From Chloroflexota bacterium (lineage in GTDB: Bacteria > Chloroflexota > Limnocylindria > Limnocylindrales > CSP1-4): a stretch of DNA of 42,306 bases. Shown here one piece after another: positions 32,394 to 40,889 of this stretch. Made by a program: the position numbers and the translations under genes. Position 1 is the first letter of the stretch. Each line of letters opens with the position of its first letter. The stretch covers positions 1 to 42,306 of the forward strand of contig PMKN01000066.1 of assembly GCA_003158675.1 (NCBI GenBank), given 5' to 3'. The notes under the pieces were generated by a model that searched no databases, had not been told where the DNA came from, and was given only the letters and a program-made list of their open reading frames with translations.

Positions 32394-34079
32394 CTACCTG
32401 GACTTTGGCCGTCGAACGAGCGTGAGCCCTGTCGCGGCAATCAAGAGCAGCACGAAACTGAGCGGGACAAGCGGGCTTGTGGTCCCGCCGGTCGAGTCGC
32501 TGGTCTCGCTGGTCGGAGGCGGAGTGGCGGGCACGGCGGTGGGCGTGGGCGCAGCGGTCGGCGCCGCCGTGGGCGCGGCCGTGGGCGCAGCGGTCGGCGC
32601 GGCCGTGGGCACCGGCGTGGGCGCAGGGGCCGGTATCACGAACGTGTTCGTGATCGAGCAGCTCGCGGTCGCCCCGGGGGCGAGGACGAGGCTGCTGCCG
32701 GTGAGCGTCCCGGCGGTGCAGCTCCAGGCTCCCGCAGTGTAGCCGTCGGGACCGCCCGCCTCGGCGAGCGCATAGGTGCCGGCCGTGACCTGGGCGTTCG
32801 TGATTGCGGGATCACCGGCGTGGCCGGTAACCGTCGTCGGGCCCGTCGCGCTGAGCGTCCAGGCCGTAGCGGCTGCCGTTCCGCCGCCCGTGTTGTCGAC
32901 GGGACTGAGCAGGGTCAGGAATGTCGGCGGTACATACGTGTTCGTGATCGAACAGCTCGAACTCGTCCCCGGGGCGAGGACGAGACTGCTCCCGGTGAGC
33001 GTCCCGGCAGTGCAGCTCCAGGCTCCCGCGGCGTAGTTGTCCGGACCGCCCGCCTCGGCGAGCGTGTAGGTGCCGCCGTTGACTGGGGCGGTTGTGACTG
33101 AGGGGTCACCTGCGTGGCCGGAGATAGTCGTAGGGCCGGTCGCGCTGAGCGTCCAGGCCGTCGCGGCTGCCGTTCCGCCGGCCGTGTTGTCGACGGGGCT
33201 GGCGAGCGTCAGCATGGCCGCTTGAGCCGCCCCGGGCTGGCAATCGGTGGCCGGGTTCACGACAGTCCCGAGCCGGAGGTTGTCGAGGAACACGGCAGAG
33301 TCCAAATCCTCGTCCCCTTGATCGAAGATCGACAGGTAGAGCGAATGCGCTCCCGACGTGATGGGTGTTGCGGCCCCGAGGAGGCCCGTCGCGGCCCCGT
33401 TGTGGTCCGGGCCGGGCCCTGCAGTCCCGTCGAATGCGGTCCCGACGCCTGCCGCCGCGGTCATTCCGCCAATGCCGGTCGAGTTGACGCTGACAACGTG
33501 GTTAGTTGCGTCAAACGCGAAGTCGTGGGGTGCAGTGACCGTCTGACCGGACGTGGTCCAATCCGAGGTGTCGAGTTCGGCGATGAAGGCGTCGTTGAAC
33601 TTCCCAACCCAGTTGGGGTACTCCTCCGATAGGAACTTGAAGTTGAGCGACAGGCAGTTCGCCTGCGCGGGCACGTCCAGGTCGATCTTCAGGATCGTGA
33701 CGTCGAAGTCGGAATTGCCTCGGATGTTGAGGCCGCCGTTGCTGGCGCTGGCCTGCGTACCCGGTTGGTCGATGCTGGTGACGTTGCCCGAACTCAGAAT
33801 GCCGTAGGACCCCCCGTCTGTCGGGAACTCGCCCAGAGCCGAGGTCGAGACGCCGGCTGGCGTGCCGTTCGGCGGCGATGTAACGAAGGAGGCCCCGGTG
33901 ACTGTAACCGAGGACGAGGCAATCGCCTGCGCGATCGTCAGAGCTGTGGATGTCGGCGTGATCGTTGCCTGCACCGGGCCCACGAGCCCGAGAGTCAGAC
34001 CGGCCACGGCCAAGGCCACGACAGGCGCACTCCGCAGCTTCCTAGAGCCACGGAGACCAAGGTGCGGTCGACGGTTCAA
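32394..34079 (-). CDS. Choice-of-anchor L surface protein with two prealbumin-like repeats
   Basis: The 561-residue product has a signal peptide (SAPVVALAVAGLTLGLVGPVQA, cleaved near 39). Residues about 44-280 are the choice-of-anchor L domain: TALTIAQAIASSSVTVTGAS, GSYGILSSGNV, CLSLNFKFLSEEYPNWVGKFNDAF and SLYLSIFDQGDEDLDSAVFLD. Two 98-residue repeats (290-387, 388-485) follow, each with LAEAGGPD, AGAWSCTAGTLTGSSLVLAPG and SCSITNT, resembling the pilin-stalk/prealbumin-like folds of surface proteins. A Pro-Thr-Ala linker precedes the C-terminus, TTSPLVPLSFVLLLIAATGL then a VRRPKSR basic tail. There is no LPXTG or PEP motif, so the anchor is a plain tail helix or a sorting signal of unknown type. 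Confidence 0.85.
   Translation of the reverse strand: MNRRPHLGLRGSRKLRSAPVVALAVAGLTLGLVGPVQATITPTSTALTIAQAIASSSVTVTGASFVTSPPNGTPAGVSTSALGEFPTDGGSYGILSSGNVTSIDQPGTQASASNGGLNIRGNSDFDVTILKIDLDVPAQANCLSLNFKFLSEEYPNWVGKFNDAFIAELDTSDWTTSGQTVTAPHDFAFDATNHVVSVNSTGIGGMTAAAGVGTAFDGTAGPGPDHNGAATGLLGAATPITSGAHSLYLSIFDQGDEDLDSAVFLDNLRLGTVVNPATDCQPGAAQAAMLTLASPVDNTAGGTAAATAWTLSATGPTTISGHAGDPSVTTAPVNGGTYTLAEAGGPDNYAAGAWSCTAGTLTGSSLVLAPGTSSSCSITNTYVPPTFLTLLSPVDNTGGGTAAATAWTLSATGPTTVTGHAGDPAITNAQVTAGTYALAEAGGPDGYTAGAWSCTAGTLTGSSLVLAPGATASCSITNTFVIPAPAPTPVPTAAPTAAPTAAPTAAPTAAPTPTAVPATPPPTSETSDSTGGTTSPLVPLSFVLLLIAATGLTLVRRPKSR
32550..32609. repeat. Five 12-bp units encoding PTAA
   Basis: The linker of the surface protein encodes PTAA five times in succession, with minor base differences between units. 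It acts as a flexible wall-spanning spacer whose length may vary by slippage. Confidence 0.75.
32625..33212. repeat. Tandem duplication of a 294-bp module
   Basis: Two adjacent 98-codon modules (32919-33212 and 32625-32918) encode clearly homologous repeats of the surface protein, with long identical peptide blocks such as AGAWSCTAGTLTGSSLVLAPG split only by conservative changes. This is internal gene duplication of a stalk domain. Confidence 0.85.
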
Positions 34080-34139
34080 GGCGAGTACCCCAGTGAGCGC
34101 TTACAGCGCAAGGAACGGGTCGGTCTCGCCAGTCACTCG

Positions 34140-34172
34140 CCGCGGTTCAGGCGACCAGAACTTGAACCGCGG
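34140..34172 (-). promoter_or_regulatory. 10-bp hairpin upstream of the surface-protein gene
   Basis: ccgcggttca (34140-34149) pairs exactly with tgaaccgcgg (34163-34172) across a 13-base loop. It is 61 bases upstream of the surface-protein ATG and 130 bases after the kelch remnant. It could terminate the remnant's transcript or form part of the surface protein's leader. Confidence 0.45.
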
Positions 34173-34303
34173 GTCCTCGTCGTCCCCGTCTGAGTGTGGA
34201 TGATACGGGAGGGAGCAAGGAAGGTCAAAGGCTGGCCGTAATCGAGTGGCGACCCGGCCGGGTGACCGCCGCGGACATGCGCCAAAACCGCGGCGCCATG
34301 TAG

Positions 34304-34680
34304 CTACGGCTCGTACAGCTCCGCCGAGGCGAGAACCGTGCTTGCGGGTCCAACGCCGCCGGCGACAAGGACGCGACCATCGTCCAGCAATGTGGCCGTT
34401 GTCTGGGAACGCCCCGTATGCATCGAGCCGGTGAGGCTGAAGGTCCCACTGCTCGGGTCATAGAGCTGAGCGGTGTCGACCTCCGTGAACGGGATCCCGC
34501 CGCCGGCGACAAGGACCCGCCCGTCGGACAGGAGCGCCCCTGCCTGCCAGTACCCGGTCGAGGACATCGAGCCGGTTGCGCTGAACTGGCTCGTCGCCGG
34601 GTCGTACAGCTCGGCCGACGTGACCGCGCTCTGGCCCCCGCTGGACCCTCCGGCGAACAGCCGTCCGGCCGTCGGAGCTA
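34304..34680 (-). pseudogene. Kelch-repeat gene fragment
   Basis: On the minus strand an open frame of about 125 codons reads LFAGGSSGGQSAVTSAELYD, then DGRVLVAGGGIPFTEVDTAQ, LYDPSSGTFSLTGSMHTGRS and DDGRVLVAGG, ending SAELYEP. These are two and a half blades of a secreted kelch/galactose-oxidase-like propeller. No signal peptide or full ring of blades is present, and the upstream end runs into the EamA transporter's stop without a fitting start. It is a remnant, probably the 3' part of a gene truncated by a deletion or rearrangement at about 34680. Confidence 0.6.
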
Positions 34681-35574
34681 GGCGTCCCCTCCGAGTGCGG
34701 CCTGCGGATTCGGCACGCCAGCCCGGGTCGGCCGGGTGGCAAGGGCGCAGCCGACGATGACCAGCCCAAACCCGACGGCCATGCCCGGCGTGAATGACTC
34801 ATTCAGGACGAGGACGCCGAGAACCGCCGCGACGGCCGGATTGATGTAGGTGATCACTGTCGCCCGCACCGGCCCGATTTCATCGATCAGGGCCATGAAC
34901 AACACGAACGCGGCCGCAGTGCAGACCACGCCCAGGATCACCATCGCCGCGAGGGCATCCGGGGTGGGCATCGACACCGGCCGTTGCAGCGCGGCAATCG
35001 GAGCGTAGACCAGAGTGCACAGCGACAGCGAAAGAGCCATCACGCCCACGCTCGAAAGACCGGCCAGCCGCCGCGCCAGGATGGCAGGGCCAAGCGCATA
35101 GCCGACCACGACCAAACCCATCTCCATCAGCGCGACGATATCCGACGAGCCGAGATTGACGCCGATGATCGCCGCGACGCCGCTCAATCCGACCAGCAGC
35201 CCAACCACTCCCACGGGGCTGACCCGATCGCGCCCAGCCGTGCCAACCGCGATCACGGTGCCGGCCAACGGCACGCCCGCGACCAGAAGCCCGGCCAGGG
35301 AACTCGCCACATGCTGCTCGGCGGACCCGAGAAGCACCCACGGACCCCCGACTTCGACCGCGGCGAAGGCGACGACCCAGCGCCAGCGCGCCAGCACGGG
35401 CCGGAGGTCGACGCGAACCAGGGCGATGGGGACGAGGATCAGAGTCGCAATGCCGGTTCGGGCGAAGACCAGCACCGCCGGCGAGACCTCGGCCACGGCG
35501 ACGCGGATCAACAGGTACGGAATGCCCCATATGACCGACATCAGGCCAAAGAGGACGAGCGCGCGCCGGGTCAC
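34678..35574 (-). CDS. EamA/DMT-family exporter
   Basis: I start at the GTG at 35574 (VTRRALVLFGLMSVIWGIPY), which gives 298 residues, the normal size; the open frame extends far upstream as arginine-rich non-coding sequence. Ten helices in two EamA repeats are visible: GLMSVIWGIPYLLIRVAV begins the first, and LSVGVMALSLSLCTLVYAP then AFVLFMALIDEIGPVRATVITYINPAVAAVLGVLVLNE, with the typical Pro and Glu, closes the second. Members export amino acids, nucleotides or drugs. Its end touches the kelch remnant. The start lacks a strong ribosome-binding site, so a nearby alternative cannot be excluded. Confidence 0.85.
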   Translation of the reverse strand: MTRRALVLFGLMSVIWGIPYLLIRVAVAEVSPAVLVFARTGIATLILVPIALVRVDLRPVLARWRWVVAFAAVEVGGPWVLLGSAEQHVASSLAGLLVAGVPLAGTVIAVGTAGRDRVSPVGVVGLLVGLSGVAAIIGVNLGSSDIVALMEMGLVVVGYALGPAILARRLAGLSSVGVMALSLSLCTLVYAPIAALQRPVSMPTPDALAAMVILGVVCTAAAFVLFMALIDEIGPVRATVITYINPAVAAVLGVLVLNESFTPGMAVGFGLVIVGCALATRPTRAGVPNPQAALGGDA

Positions 35575-35726
35575 CCAGTCACCCGCGAGCCATCGAACCC
35601 GACGGAATCCAACGCCTCGGAGCTCGGAGCGTAAGCGCAGTCGTGTGGTCTCACGCCGCGATCTTCGCAGAACTCGTGGCTCGTCGGTCGCTGGAGTCCG
35701 GGCCTGCGCCGACTGGTGCACCCACG

Positions 35727-37424
35727 TCAGTTGGCGCAGGGCAACCTTCGGGCGGCACTGAGCGCGGGCTCCGGGACAAGCTGCCCGAGGGTCGCTCCCT
35801 CGCCGGACACCGGGGCGGGCGCTCCCATCTCGAACGTCGCCCGCATCGGCGCCTCCCGCAGCAGCGCGACTGCCGCGGCGCCCACCAGGGCGCACACGAT
35901 GCCGATCCAGAACGTCGATGCCAGGGCGATCGAGAACGCCTGGTGGATGCCATCCACGATGCTAGGTATCAGCGGCGTGAGCGAGGCTCGGGCCGACTCC
36001 GGCACGCTGGCCAGAATGCGCTGACCGAGATCGCCGGTGCCGGTCAAGTCGATTGCCGCTCCCCCGCCGCCGGTGAACTGGCCGACGACCGGGCTCGGCA
36101 CGCCGGCAGCCGCCAGCTGAGTGGGAATCTCGGCGGTCAGGCGGCTGGCGAAGGCCGTGCCCGCGAGGGTGAGGCCGATTGTTCCGCCGATTTGCTGGAA
36201 GAACGTGAGGCTGGCCGTTGCGACGCCCACGCAGCCGGCGTCGACTGCGTTCTGCACGATCAGGGTGAATACCGCAAACGAAGGCCCGATCCCCAGCCCG
36301 GTGACGATCATCCACAGCCAGAGCGTCCTCCGGTCCGTGTCGGCGCGCAGATTCGTCAACATGAACAGGCCCGCTGCGAGCAGGACCAGCGAGCCCATCA
36401 TCAGGATCTTGTAGCGGCCCGTCCTGGCCACGATCTGACCGGACGCGATGGCGCTGAAGATGAGCGCCGCAAGCATGGGCAGGATGTTGTAGCCCGACTC
36501 GGTAGCGGTCGCGCCCGCAACCGACTGGAACCAGCGGGGCAGGAAGATGACGGCTGTGAAGAATCCGAAGGCCGCCAGGAACATGCCGCTCACTGAGATC
36601 GTGAAGGCGCGAATCCGGAACAGACCCAGCGGAACGATCGGCTCGACGGCCCGCGATTCGATCCAGACGAACACCGCTCCGAACGCCAGCCCCAGCAGGA
36701 TGAGGCCGCCCACGGCTGGGTCGGCCCATTCGCCGGTCTGCTTGTTCGTCAAGCCGATCAGGAACGGTGCGATGGCCAGCGTGAACGCGGCGGCACCAAG
36801 GTAGTCGATGGTGATTCTCGTCTCTGGCCGAATCGAGGGCAGCAGACGCCACAGCACTACCAGCGAGACGATGCCCAAAGGAACGTTGACGAAGAAGATC
36901 CAGTGCCACGTGAACTGATCGGTTATCACCCCGCCGATGGCCGGCCCAACGAGCGACGACAGCCCAAAGACGGCTCCGAACAGGCCAAGGTACTTGCCGC
37001 GTTCGGACGGCGTGTAGAGGTCCGCGACCACGGCCAGAGCTACCGGGAACATGGCCCCTCCGCCGAGGCCCTGCAAGCCCCGGAACAGGATGAGCTGCCA
37101 CATCTGCTGGCTGAGTCCGGAGAGGACCGAACCGATCAGGAACAGGCTCACGGCGAAGATGACTATCGGCCGGCGACCGAAAAGGTCGGACAGCTTGCCG
37201 TAGATCGGCCCGCTGATCGTGGCCGTCAGCAGATAGACCGTGACGACCCACGCGTACAGGTCGTTGCCCTTGAGGTCGGTCACGATCCTTGGCAGGGCGG
37301 TGCCAACCACTGTCTGGTCGAGGGCGAATAGGAACAGGGCGAGCAGAATCGCGCCGAGGATCTCGGCCCGAGCCCTGGGGCTCAACGTGCCGGCATGACC
37401 GGTTTCGGAAGCTGAGTGCGTCAT
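35727..37424 (-). CDS. DHA2-family (EmrB/QacA-type) drug exporter
   Basis: The ATG at 37424 follows GGAG and gives 565 residues with 14 helices. The DHA2 signatures are clear: ALFLFALDQTVVGTALPRIV in helix 1, GKLSDLFGRRPIVIFAV in the loop after helix 2, and FRGLQGLGGGAMFPVALAVV plus GLSSLVGPAIGGVITDQFTWHWIFFVNVPLG (motif C, antiporter type). These proton-driven pumps expel lipophilic drugs, dyes or metabolites. It sits 152 bases upstream of the EamA gene on the same strand, so the pair may be an efflux group; no regulator gene accompanies them. An extended C-terminus after the last helix is unremarkable. Confidence 0.92.
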   Translation of the reverse strand: MTHSASETGHAGTLSPRARAEILGAILLALFLFALDQTVVGTALPRIVTDLKGNDLYAWVVTVYLLTATISGPIYGKLSDLFGRRPIVIFAVSLFLIGSVLSGLSQQMWQLILFRGLQGLGGGAMFPVALAVVADLYTPSERGKYLGLFGAVFGLSSLVGPAIGGVITDQFTWHWIFFVNVPLGIVSLVVLWRLLPSIRPETRITIDYLGAAAFTLAIAPFLIGLTNKQTGEWADPAVGGLILLGLAFGAVFVWIESRAVEPIVPLGLFRIRAFTISVSGMFLAAFGFFTAVIFLPRWFQSVAGATATESGYNILPMLAALIFSAIASGQIVARTGRYKILMMGSLVLLAAGLFMLTNLRADTDRRTLWLWMIVTGLGIGPSFAVFTLIVQNAVDAGCVGVATASLTFFQQIGGTIGLTLAGTAFASRLTAEIPTQLAAAGVPSPVVGQFTGGGGAAIDLTGTGDLGQRILASVPESARASLTPLIPSIVDGIHQAFSIALASTFWIGIVCALVGAAAVALLREAPMRATFEMGAPAPVSGEGATLGQLVPEPALSAARRLPCAN

Positions 37425-37667
37425 GCCGGCTCCTTACTATGCGGGCTGCGCGGGGTAGTTCGTGGCGGCGGGGGCCCGGTCCGCCCCAACGGCGCGGGTT
37501 GGGGAGGCCGGCCGGCGCGAGGAGCTCGCCGAAGCTTCGGGACGCGCATCTTGCCCAACCGGAGCCCGGAACGGAAGTGGAGACTCGTGGTCCGGTCCGT
37601 TTGCCGGGCCGGATGGCCTGGCCGATCCGATCGTCGCGCGGGACGCGACGGGGGACCGGCCAACCTG

Positions 37668-39101
37668 CTATGGCTCCGTCTTGGGTGAGGGGACGCCGTC
37701 GAGGCCGTGGACCGTCTTCTCCCAAAACGACGGGGCGGTGATCAGTTGCACGGCTGCCTTCATAACCGCCAGAGACATCAGAGTCCAGTAGAACGGGACC
37801 AGAATCGCGGCGAACACGAGCTGCCGCGAGCCCGCCATTCGCGCACTGACGAGCCAGCTGTAGAAGAGCGAGACGTTCCCCGCGACCATGACTCCGAGGC
37901 TCAGGTAGTAGAGCCAGGCCGGGAAGAGCGCCAGGATGACCGGGGGATGGACCAGGAACCACAACGCCGTCAGCGCCCAGAAGATCGGGTTCATCAGCGA
38001 TAGCAGCGGCGTTCCGGCAATGAAAAGGTTGAAGCCGATGAAGCCGCGCCAGCCGAGGCCGCGACGGAGTTCAAGCGGATGTCGAATGTGGACCAGCCAG
38101 GTCTGCAGATAACCCTTGTACCAGCGAGACCGCTGCTTGACCCAGTTGATCACGTCGCTGTTGGCCTCTTCGTAGGTGGTGCTATCGAGGACGCGTGTCT
38201 CGTAGCCCCGCCGGGCCAGGCGTATTCCCAGGTCCGCATCCTCCGTGACGTTGTACGCATCCCAGCCGCCGACGTCACGCAGGACGTCGCCGCGGAAATG
38301 GTTCGAGGTTCCGCCAAGGGGAAGCGGGCCGCGCTGGGAGACGAGGCCCGGGAGAAGGAACGAGAACCACATCGAGTACTCGATCTGGAACCACCTCGTG
38401 AGAAGGTTCTGCTCGGCATTGAAATAGGACAGCTTCGCCTGCAGGCAGGCGACGTCGGGCCCGAGTCGGCCGAAAGCCACGACCGCGCGTCGTAGCTGGA
38501 GTGGTTCCGGGCGGTCCTCTGCGTCGTAGATCGTCACCAACGCGCCGCGCGCACCTTCGAGGCCGTAGTTGCAGGCCTTGGGCTTGGTCTTCGGCTCGGA
38601 ATGGGGCACTCGCACGACCGTGAACTGAGGGCCCGGTCGGGCGGCTACGGCGGCGGCGATCGTCTCGAGGTCGTCCTCTTCCAGGAGCAACCGTATGTCC
38701 AGCTTGTCGGCAGGGTACTCGAGTTCTGTGAGGCGCTGGATCAACGAGCCGATGACAGACGGCTCGCGGTAGGCGGGCACCAGCACGGTGTAGATCGGCA
38801 ACTGTTCGTCGGGAATGCGCCGTGCATCTTCATCCGTGACGACGGCGAGTTCTGGATTCCGCATTGACAGCCAGAAGGCCGCCAGCCGGTACACCAACGC
38901 GGCCAGATAGAGGAGAGTGGCGACCGCGATGAAGGCGATGGCGGTCGAAAGAGGAGCTACGACCAGGCTCAGTCCGGCGACGGCCGCGACGGTCAGCCCG
39001 GCGACGAGTTGTCCAGTCGTTGCGGTTTGACGCGCGGTCAGATCGTCGCGGAGCGACTCGGCGGGCGCTCCGAAGGCAGAGGGACGGGCCCGGGCGGTCA
39101 T
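37668..39101 (-). CDS. Family 2 membrane glycosyltransferase of the exosortase locus
   Basis: The ATG at 39101 overlaps the exosortase stop (ATGA), giving 477 residues. Two helices lead (about 32-75), then a GT-A domain: LPIYTVLVPAYREPSVIGSL, the Asp motif YDAEDRPEP (D193, D196), the acceptor motif TEDADLG (286-292) and QRSRWYKG (323-330), a cellulose-synthase/chitin-synthase-like Q(Q/R)xRW block. Three or four helices follow. Such processive or lipid-linked transferases build polysaccharide across the membrane. Tight coupling to the exosortase suggests it makes the glycan that the sorted proteins meet or receive, an inference from neighbourhood. Confidence 0.9.
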   Translation of the reverse strand: MTARARPSAFGAPAESLRDDLTARQTATTGQLVAGLTVAAVAGLSLVVAPLSTAIAFIAVATLLYLAALVYRLAAFWLSMRNPELAVVTDEDARRIPDEQLPIYTVLVPAYREPSVIGSLIQRLTELEYPADKLDIRLLLEEDDLETIAAAVAARPGPQFTVVRVPHSEPKTKPKACNYGLEGARGALVTIYDAEDRPEPLQLRRAVVAFGRLGPDVACLQAKLSYFNAEQNLLTRWFQIEYSMWFSFLLPGLVSQRGPLPLGGTSNHFRGDVLRDVGGWDAYNVTEDADLGIRLARRGYETRVLDSTTYEEANSDVINWVKQRSRWYKGYLQTWLVHIRHPLELRRGLGWRGFIGFNLFIAGTPLLSLMNPIFWALTALWFLVHPPVILALFPAWLYYLSLGVMVAGNVSLFYSWLVSARMAGSRQLVFAAILVPFYWTLMSLAVMKAAVQLITAPSFWEKTVHGLDGVPSPKTEP

Positions 39102-40876
39102 GGCTGGGTCGCCGAATCGGTGGCCGGCGCGGTGTTCGCCATGCCCGCGGCGACGATCGTGCCGGCCAGTGACTTGAGCGTCGACTCGGCCGCCAGGAAC
39201 GTGGCTTGGGTATCGGTGCCGCCCGGCTGGTCGACGGCATCGAGCGGCGCCAGCAGAACCAGCCGTTCGAAGCGGGTCTGGCCGCCTGCGTCGTAGGGCC
39301 ATTCCCACCACAGGATCGACCAGTCCGTGCCGGCGATTGGGCTGCGGAAGCTGGCGACCTTGGCCTGGACGCCCGCCCCGACGTCGGCAGAATCGTTCGA
39401 AACCTGATTGAAGCCGTGGAAGTTGTAGCAGGCCTCGACGCCGTAGGCCGCCAGGCTCCCAGCGTCGTCGGTCCGGATAACGTCGAGGTAGACGCTCGAT
39501 GGCCCGGCCGCGGAACCGCCATCCGAGCTGAAGGGCACGCGTTCCCACGTCGCGTGCGGCCCGAAGTAGGAACTGGCCTGATCGAACGAGCTCGAGGGCG
39601 CCGCCTGCCAGCCCGTGATCGCGACGGCGTTCGGATCGATGGCCCCAAGCGTGGGGTGCCCGAAGGCGTCGACGAGCGAATCGTAATGGGCGAAGCTGGC
39701 GTCGGGCACGGCGAGCAGCACGGCGAGGACGAGGCTGACCGCCATCGGGGCCGCAATCCGCAGCCAGCGGCGGCGAGGCCTGGCGGGAGGCCGGTTGACG
39801 ACTGCCGGAACCGGCGCCGCAGTCGGGTCCTTGACCGGCGGCTCGGGAATGCGCAGTCCGAAGAACGGAGCGAGCGACAGCATCGCCAGCGCTCCGATGC
39901 CGAAGACGACGATCCCTGCGAAGGGGTGGAGCACGTCGATCGCGAAAGGTTCACCGAACGCCCAGCCGGCCAGGAAGATGAGGTCGATGCGCAGGACGTT
40001 GAGCTGTCCGACCACCAGCAAGCCAGCGGCAAGCCACAGGATCCGCCGCACGATGCCGCCAGTGAGGACGGTGTTGAACGCCGCGCCGATGATTCCGAAA
40101 CCCACGAGGCTGTTGATGCCGCTGCAGGCCGATCCGACGGCAAGGCTGAACTGGTCATTTCCGTGAGTCACCAGGAAAGTGGCGTTGCCCAACGGTTGGG
40201 CCACCGGCATGACCTGCAAGGTGGCTCCCACCGCCGCCAGTGCCACATCGGTGGAAGTGCCGATCGCGGCAGCAAGGACGGTCACGTATGGGTCCGGCCA
40301 GGCCAGGAACAGGAAGGCGACGGCCCAACGAAGAGCCCACAGGCGCCGCGTCCCGTAGAGGAGCGCGATCATGCCGGCGCTGAAGAATGGCAGGCCGAGC
40401 ATGTCGATCCGGTGGAGCCAAAAGTCGGCGGAGTAGGCCGAAGGCAGCAGGAGGTTGATCGAGCCTGCCACGGCAATGAGGAAGAGGCCGACGATCCAGT
40501 CGACCTGGCGGTCGTGGATGGGCCGGAGGTTCGGCTGCAACCGGAAGTTTATGGCGCCCAACAGGAGCGCAATCAAAGGCACCAGAGCCAGGTATGCGAG
40601 TGGGGTCTGGAGACTGAGGCCGCGCGCCAGAGTCTCTAGCGAGTAGTTATAGGCGAGCGCGACCGAGACGACCAGAACCAACCCTCGCACGGGCAACTTG
40701 CCGAGGAGTTGGACCGGACTCACGCCTGCGCGGGCGCTGGACTGGGCGGTGGCGAGTTCCAATTGTTCCCCTTTGGATCGACCGCCGTCGTGGCCCGCCC
40801 CGGGGAGACGCGATGTGTCCCGGGGCGAGACCACGAAAGGCGCGGTGGTTTCGGCTGCGAGCGTTGGGGGCACCAA
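39098..40876 (-). CDS. Exosortase fused to an EpsI-like domain
   Basis: The TTG at 40876 gives 592 residues; a GTG one codon later or TTG at 40762 are alternatives, since about 60 residues are polar before the first helix. About eight helices carry the exosortase/archaeosortase catalytic set: C251 in GSACSGINSL, R296 in LNVLRIDLIF and H317 in DVLHPFAGIV. After the last helix (about 372-388) a 200-residue external domain follows, with GWQAAPSSSFDQASSYFG, YGVEACYNFHGFN and SILWWEWPYDAGGQ; it resembles EpsI, often encoded beside or fused to exosortases. The enzyme would cleave PEP-CTERM-type tails. Two candidate substrates are immediately upstream. Confidence 0.9.
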   Translation of the reverse strand: MVPPTLAAETTAPFVVSPRDTSRLPGAGHDGGRSKGEQLELATAQSSARAGVSPVQLLGKLPVRGLVLVVSVALAYNYSLETLARGLSLQTPLAYLALVPLIALLLGAINFRLQPNLRPIHDRQVDWIVGLFLIAVAGSINLLLPSAYSADFWLHRIDMLGLPFFSAGMIALLYGTRRLWALRWAVAFLFLAWPDPYVTVLAAAIGTSTDVALAAVGATLQVMPVAQPLGNATFLVTHGNDQFSLAVGSACSGINSLVGFGIIGAAFNTVLTGGIVRRILWLAAGLLVVGQLNVLRIDLIFLAGWAFGEPFAIDVLHPFAGIVVFGIGALAMLSLAPFFGLRIPEPPVKDPTAAPVPAVVNRPPARPRRRWLRIAAPMAVSLVLAVLLAVPDASFAHYDSLVDAFGHPTLGAIDPNAVAITGWQAAPSSSFDQASSYFGPHATWERVPFSSDGGSAAGPSSVYLDVIRTDDAGSLAAYGVEACYNFHGFNQVSNDSADVGAGVQAKVASFRSPIAGTDWSILWWEWPYDAGGQTRFERLVLLAPLDAVDQPGGTDTQATFLAAESTLKSLAGTIVAAGMANTAPATDSATQP

Positions 40877-40889
40877 CGCCGGCTGCCTG

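Noticed and set aside
34080-34224. Structured region upstream of the surface protein as a c-di-GMP riboswitch
   Set aside because: I looked for the conserved GEMM core words and did not find them. Only a simple hairpin is supported.
35962-37962. 666-codon minus-strand frame overlapping the DHA2 exporter
   Set aside because: It is the exporter read in another frame, with arginine-rich composition. The DHA2 helices and motifs are in the other frame.
39206-40639. 477-codon plus-strand frame antisense to the exosortase
   Set aside because: Rich in Asp, Gly, Arg and His with no structure. The exosortase on the other strand has its catalytic residues and helices.
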